Shown here: piece after piece, positions 7,127-9,212 of the stretch | Position numbering within the stretch: position 1 is the first letter of the stretch | How the letters are laid out: each line of letters opens with the position of its first letter | NCBI GenBank assembly: GCA_017384185.1 | Contig: JAFNUH010000157.1 | Coordinates: 1-9,212, forward strand | DNA: 9,212 bases | DNA from: Alistipes sp. | GTDB lineage: Bacteria; Bacteroidota; Bacteroidia; Bacteroidales; Rikenellaceae | Reading direction: 5' to 3' | Position numbers and translations under genes: made by a program | Notes under the pieces: generated by a model | Seen by the model: the letters and a program-made list of their open reading frames with translations, nothing else | The model's database searches: none | What the model was told of the DNA's origin: nothing

Positions 7127-7157
7127 TTTGAATAATCATAATTTTATGTTTACTTTG
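7127..7157 (+). promoter_or_regulatory. Bacteroidetes-type promoter for serC
   Basis: TTTG at 7127-7130 is followed by 19 nt and then TTACTTTG at 7150-7157. That is one mismatch from the -7 consensus TAnnTTTG, with correct spacing. Transcription would begin near 7164 and leave a leader of about 55 nt before the serC ATG at 7219. The match is weaker than the facing yicC promoter but is the best plus-strand candidate upstream of serC. Confidence 0.65.
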
Positions 7158-7218
7158 TAAGTGTAAACCTAATTAGACAATACAAAAGTTATTGATAAAA
7201 TTTAATAATTTTTCTGCT

Positions 7219-8289
7219 ATGAAGAAGTATAATTTCAATGCCGGACCCTCTATTCTTCCGGACGTGGTGCTTGAGGCAGCCGCAAAGGCTATTATCGATT
7301 TTGATGGAACAGGTCTTTCGTTGCTCTCCATATCCCACCGTACTCCAGAGTTCGAGGCTGTGCTCGCTGAGGCTGATAGCTTGTTCAGAGAGTTGTTGAA
7401 CATTCCGGACAATTATAAAATATACTTTATGGGTGGCGGTGCAAGTACACAGTTTTTCCATATCCCTGCTAACTTCTTGGCGAAGAAGGCTGGTTATGTA
7501 AATACTGGCGTGTGGACCAAGAAGGCTATTAAGGAGGCTAAGTTCTACGGTGAGGTTGAGGTTGTGGCCTCTTCTGATGATAAGAACTTCTCATATATAC
7601 CTAAGAATTTTGATATTCCCAAGGATTTGGATTATCTCTACATCTGCGCTAATAATACAATCTTTGGTACGGAGTATAAGTGCGATATCGATTCGCCTGT
7701 GCCCTTGTTTGCCGATATGAGCTCGAATATCTTGAGCCGCCCTATCGACGTGAGTAAGTATGCCTTGATTTATGGTGGTGCACAGAAGAATCTTGCCCCT
7801 GCCGGTGTGTCGTTTATGATTATTCGTGACGATATGTTGGGTAAGGTTGTACGCCCTCTGCCCACGATGATGAACGTAAATACATATGTTGAGAATAACT
7901 CAATGTTCAACACACCTCCCGTATTCCCTATCTACGTTTTGCGTGAGACTTTGAAGTGGTTGAAGGCTGAGGGTGGTGTGGCTGAGATTCACCGCCGCAA
8001 CGAGGAGAAGGCTGCAAAGCTCTATGCTGAGATTGACCGCAACTCACTCTTCCGTGGCACGGTAGCTAAGGAGGACCGCTCGTCAATGAATATCTGCTTC
8101 GTTATGAGCGAGGGCAACGAGGAGTTGGCTTCGGAGTTTATGTCATTCGCTAAGGAGCGTGGTATGGTTGGCATCAAGGGTCACCGCTTGGTAGGTGGTT
8201 TCCGTGCTTCGTGCTACAATGCCTGCCCGATGGAGGCTGTTGAGGCTTTGGTGGCTTGTATGCAGGAGTTTGAGAAGATGCACGCCTAA
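7219..8289 (+). CDS. serC: Phosphoserine aminotransferase
   Basis: A 356-residue cytoplasmic PLP enzyme that converts 3-phosphohydroxypyruvate and glutamate to phosphoserine and 2-oxoglutarate; the family also serves pyridoxine synthesis in some bacteria. Visible are the start [17 protein letters not shown] (39-45), the cofactor phosphate loop M-G-G-G-A-S (71-76), D166 in A-D-M-S-S-N, and the PLP Schiff-base lysine K190 in [12 protein letters not shown]. Near the C-terminus [10 protein letters not shown] is the substrate-binding block. The frame is open upstream to 7192, but those nine codons do not match the family and the start at 7219 does. Lysine is written almost only as AAG, which matters for the comparison with rpsN further right. 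serA follows in the same direction after 89 nt, forming the usual serC-serA pair. Confidence 0.97.
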   Translation: MKKYNFNAGPSILPDVVLEAAAKAIIDFDGTGLSLLSISHRTPEFEAVLAEADSLFRELLNIPDNYKIYFMGGGASTQFFHIPANFLAKKAGYVNTGVWTKKAIKEAKFYGEVEVVASSDDKNFSYIPKNFDIPKDLDYLYICANNTIFGTEYKCDIDSPVPLFADMSSNILSRPIDVSKYALIYGGAQKNLAPAGVSFMIIRDDMLGKVVRPLPTMMNVNTYVENNSMFNTPPVFPIYVLRETLKWLKAEGGVAEIHRRNEEKAAKLYAEIDRNSLFRGTVAKEDRSSMNICFVMSEGNEELASEFMSFAKERGMVGIKGHRLVGGFRASCYNACPMEAVEALVACMQEFEKMHA

Positions 8290-8378
8290 GGATGGATTAC
8301 ATATCTAATTCGCTCTGCTGTAATTATGTAGAGTGGGAGACGATAGAGGTTGAAGATTTAACTGAACAAAAAAGAAAA

Positions 8379-8668
8379 ATGAAGATACTTATTGCAACCG
8401 AAAAACCCTTCGCAAAGAGGGCGTTGGACGGTATTAAAGAGATACTTACGGCGGCTGGATATGAGGTTGCTCTGCTGGAGAAATATACCGAGAAGGAGGA
8501 GCTCATAGCTGCCGTTGCGGATGTTGATGGTTTGATTATCCGTAGCGATAAAGTTACTGCCGAGGTTATTGAGGCTGCACAGAATCTGAAGATTGTTGTT
8601 CGTGCAGGTGCGGGCTATGATAATGTTGATTTGGCGGCTGCTTCAGCTCGTGATATTGTCGTGATGAA
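8379..8668 (+). pseudogene. serA: D-3-phosphoglycerate dehydrogenase, N-terminal fragment cut off at a junction
   Basis: About 96 residues of SerA, the NAD-dependent enzyme that oxidises 3-phosphoglycerate as the first step of serine synthesis. Seen are the start M-K-I-L-I-A-T-E-K-P, then G-L-I-I-R-S-D-K-V-T (51-60) and V-V-R-A-G-A-G-Y-D-N-V-D (73-84), with R-D-I-V-V-M ending the match at residue 96. A full enzyme has roughly 300 residues or more, so the whole Rossmann NAD-binding domain and the catalytic Arg, Glu and His are absent. The expected continuation N-T-P-G-x-N is replaced by unrelated residues that run to a stop at 8742-8744, in DNA that encodes L5 in another frame. The ATG at 8379 fits the family; an in-frame ATG at 8292, 2 nt after the serC stop, would add 29 residues unlike SerA. 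Whether the true gene is intact in the organism depends on whether the junction is an artefact. Confidence 0.9.
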
Positions 8669-8671
8669 AAA
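8661..8671. other. Junction between serA and ribosomal-protein sequence (chimeric breakpoint)
   Basis: Left of this point the DNA codes for SerA in frame. From about 8666 it codes for ribosomal protein L5 in a different frame, reading [15 protein letters not shown]. The bases GATGAA at 8663-8668 could belong to either gene, so a short microhomology may hide the exact breakpoint. No insertion-sequence end, inverted repeat, tRNA or integrase is seen here, which argues against ordinary mobile-element insertion and favours an assembly join. Confidence 0.85.
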
Positions 8672-8812
8672 CAGCAAATCATTTTCCCAGAGATTGATAT
8701 TGATAAAATCACCAAAGTTCTTGGTATGGAGATTACTTTTGTAACTACTACTGAGAAAGACGAGGAGGCTTATGCACTTCTTCGCGAGTTTGGTTTGCCT
8801 TTTAAAAAATAA
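8666..8812 (+). CDS. rplE: 50S ribosomal protein L5, C-terminal fragment
   Basis: The last 48 residues of L5, the 5S-rRNA-binding protein of the large subunit, which has roughly 180 residues when complete. The diagnostic stretch is [13 protein letters not shown] (as in E. coli [13 protein letters not shown]), followed by [10 protein letters not shown] and the terminal [15 protein letters not shown]. The stop is TAA at 8810-8812. No start codon belongs to this fragment because its 5' part is replaced by serA. It is followed after 26 nt by rpsN, which is the expected order in the spc operon, so the right-hand piece is itself coherent. Confidence 0.92.
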   Translation, partial: EKQQIIFPEIDIDKITKVLGMEITFVTTTEKDEEAYALLREFGLPFKK

Positions 8813-8838
8813 TACGAACAATCTAAAGAGAATAGAGA

Positions 8839-9108
8839 ATGGCAAAAGAATCAATGAAAGCACGCGAGGTGAAACGCGCTAAGCTATGTGCTAAATATGC
8901 AGAGAAACGCAAACAACTAAAAGAGGCTGGTGATTACGCAGCTCTTGATAAATTACCTAAAAACTCTAGCCCAGTACGTCTTCACAACAGATGTTCACTT
9001 ACTGGTAGACCAAAAGGTTATATGCGTATCTTTGGTATTAGCCGTATTCAGTTCCGCGAAATGGCTAGCAAAGGTTTAATTCCTGGCGTTCACAAGGCAA
9101 GCTGGTAG
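8839..9108 (+). CDS. rpsN: 30S ribosomal protein S14
   Basis: A complete 89-residue S14, a 16S-rRNA-binding protein of the small-subunit head. The C-terminal block [20 protein letters not shown] and the ending [11 protein letters not shown] are diagnostic. It is the longer form lacking the CxxC zinc motif (only one cysteine remains in that region), so it is the zinc-independent type. Eleven of 13 lysines are AAA, the reverse of the AAG habit in serC and unexpected if both came from one genome, where highly expressed genes should show the same or stronger bias. The gene starts 26 nt after rplE. Unusually, it is followed by a hairpin and not by rpsH. Confidence 0.97.
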   Translation: MAKESMKAREVKRAKLCAKYAEKRKQLKEAGDYAALDKLPKNSSPVRLHNRCSLTGRPKGYMRIFGISRIQFREMASKGLIPGVHKASW

Positions 9109-9115
9109 AAATATT

Positions 9116-9145
9116 AAAGGGGTGCACTTTTTAGTGCACACCTTT
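9116..9145 (+). terminator. Terminator-like hairpin after rpsN
   Basis: A 13-position stem with one G-A mismatch (AAAGGGGTGCACT paired with AGTGCACACCTTT) and a TTTT loop begins 8 nt after the rpsN stop. The 3' arm runs into TTTCTTAC, a short and imperfect T tract, so termination is plausible but not as clear as at 1432-1458. The remaining 67 nt to the window edge are AT-rich and contain no start resembling rpsH (family start M-T-D-P-I-A-D). An ATG at 9198 opens a frame of only a few codons before the edge and cannot be interpreted. Confidence 0.6.
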
Positions 9146-9212
9146 CTTACATATTATTAAAAAAAGTATTAACATTGGATATCGGGCTTCTGAAATATGG
9201 AGTCGATTTCTA

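Noticed and set aside
8669..8744. The frame-continuing tail of the serA open frame as a novel C-terminus for a short SerA-like protein
   Set aside because: The same bases encode the highly conserved L5 C-terminus in another frame, so the tail is out-of-frame read-through past a junction.
8661..9212. Insertion of a mobile element or integrative element into serA
   Set aside because: There are no terminal inverted repeats, transposase or integrase genes or attachment-site features; the incoming DNA is simply the rplE-rpsN part of a ribosomal operon.

Overview
The window reads as a Bacteroidales chromosome fragment. The clues are the yicC-gmk-nadD gene order, a DUF3109 cysteine-rich protein, a C-terminal-LysM M23 peptidase, start codons without Shine-Dalgarno sequences, and two promoters matching the Bacteroidetes consensus (TTTG, 19-21 nt, TAnnTTTG). 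Genus cannot be fixed by eye; a Rikenellaceae/Alistipes-like relative is only a guess. Most of the window is core housekeeping sequence. I see no insertion sequence, CRISPR array, tRNA, rRNA or phage gene.

Layout: (1) 1-1423, plus strand: the 3' two-thirds of a YggS/PLPBP-family gene, then a calcineurin-like metallophosphoesterase with an N-terminal export signal. (2) 1432-1458: a strong hairpin flanked by A and T tracts, serving as a shared terminator between convergent units. (3) 1460-6757, minus strand: a tight six-gene run transcribed yicC, gmk, nadD-TPR, DUF3109, M23/LysM peptidase, PhoPQ-activated-pathogenicity-related (PqaA-like) protein. Gaps are 1, 1, -4, 30 and 5 nt, so this is probably one operon driven from a promoter at 6843-6874. 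(4) 6836-7218: an AT-rich divergent intergenic region with a promoter facing each way. (5) 7219 onward, plus strand: serC, then serA, the first two enzymes of phosphoserine synthesis.

The most striking point is at about 8661-8671. The serA reading frame stops matching SerA after about 96 residues, and the DNA becomes, in another frame, the C-terminal end of ribosomal protein L5 (rplE), followed by a complete rpsN (S14). Lysine codon use flips at the same place, from nearly all AAG in serC to nearly all AAA in rpsN. This looks like a chimeric join of two genomes or two loci (assembly artefact most likely, a real rearrangement less likely). After rpsN there is a terminator-like hairpin, not the rpsH gene expected in the spc ribosomal-protein operon, so the right end is odd as well.

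Functionally the minus-strand operon mixes RNA turnover (YicC), GMP phosphorylation (Gmk), NAD synthesis (NadD) and envelope proteins (M23 peptidase, exported PqaA-like hydrolase). The serC-serA unit is serine biosynthesis. I found no convincing new defence or mobile system. The items of interest are the junction, the NadD-TPR fusion, and a few regulatory details.
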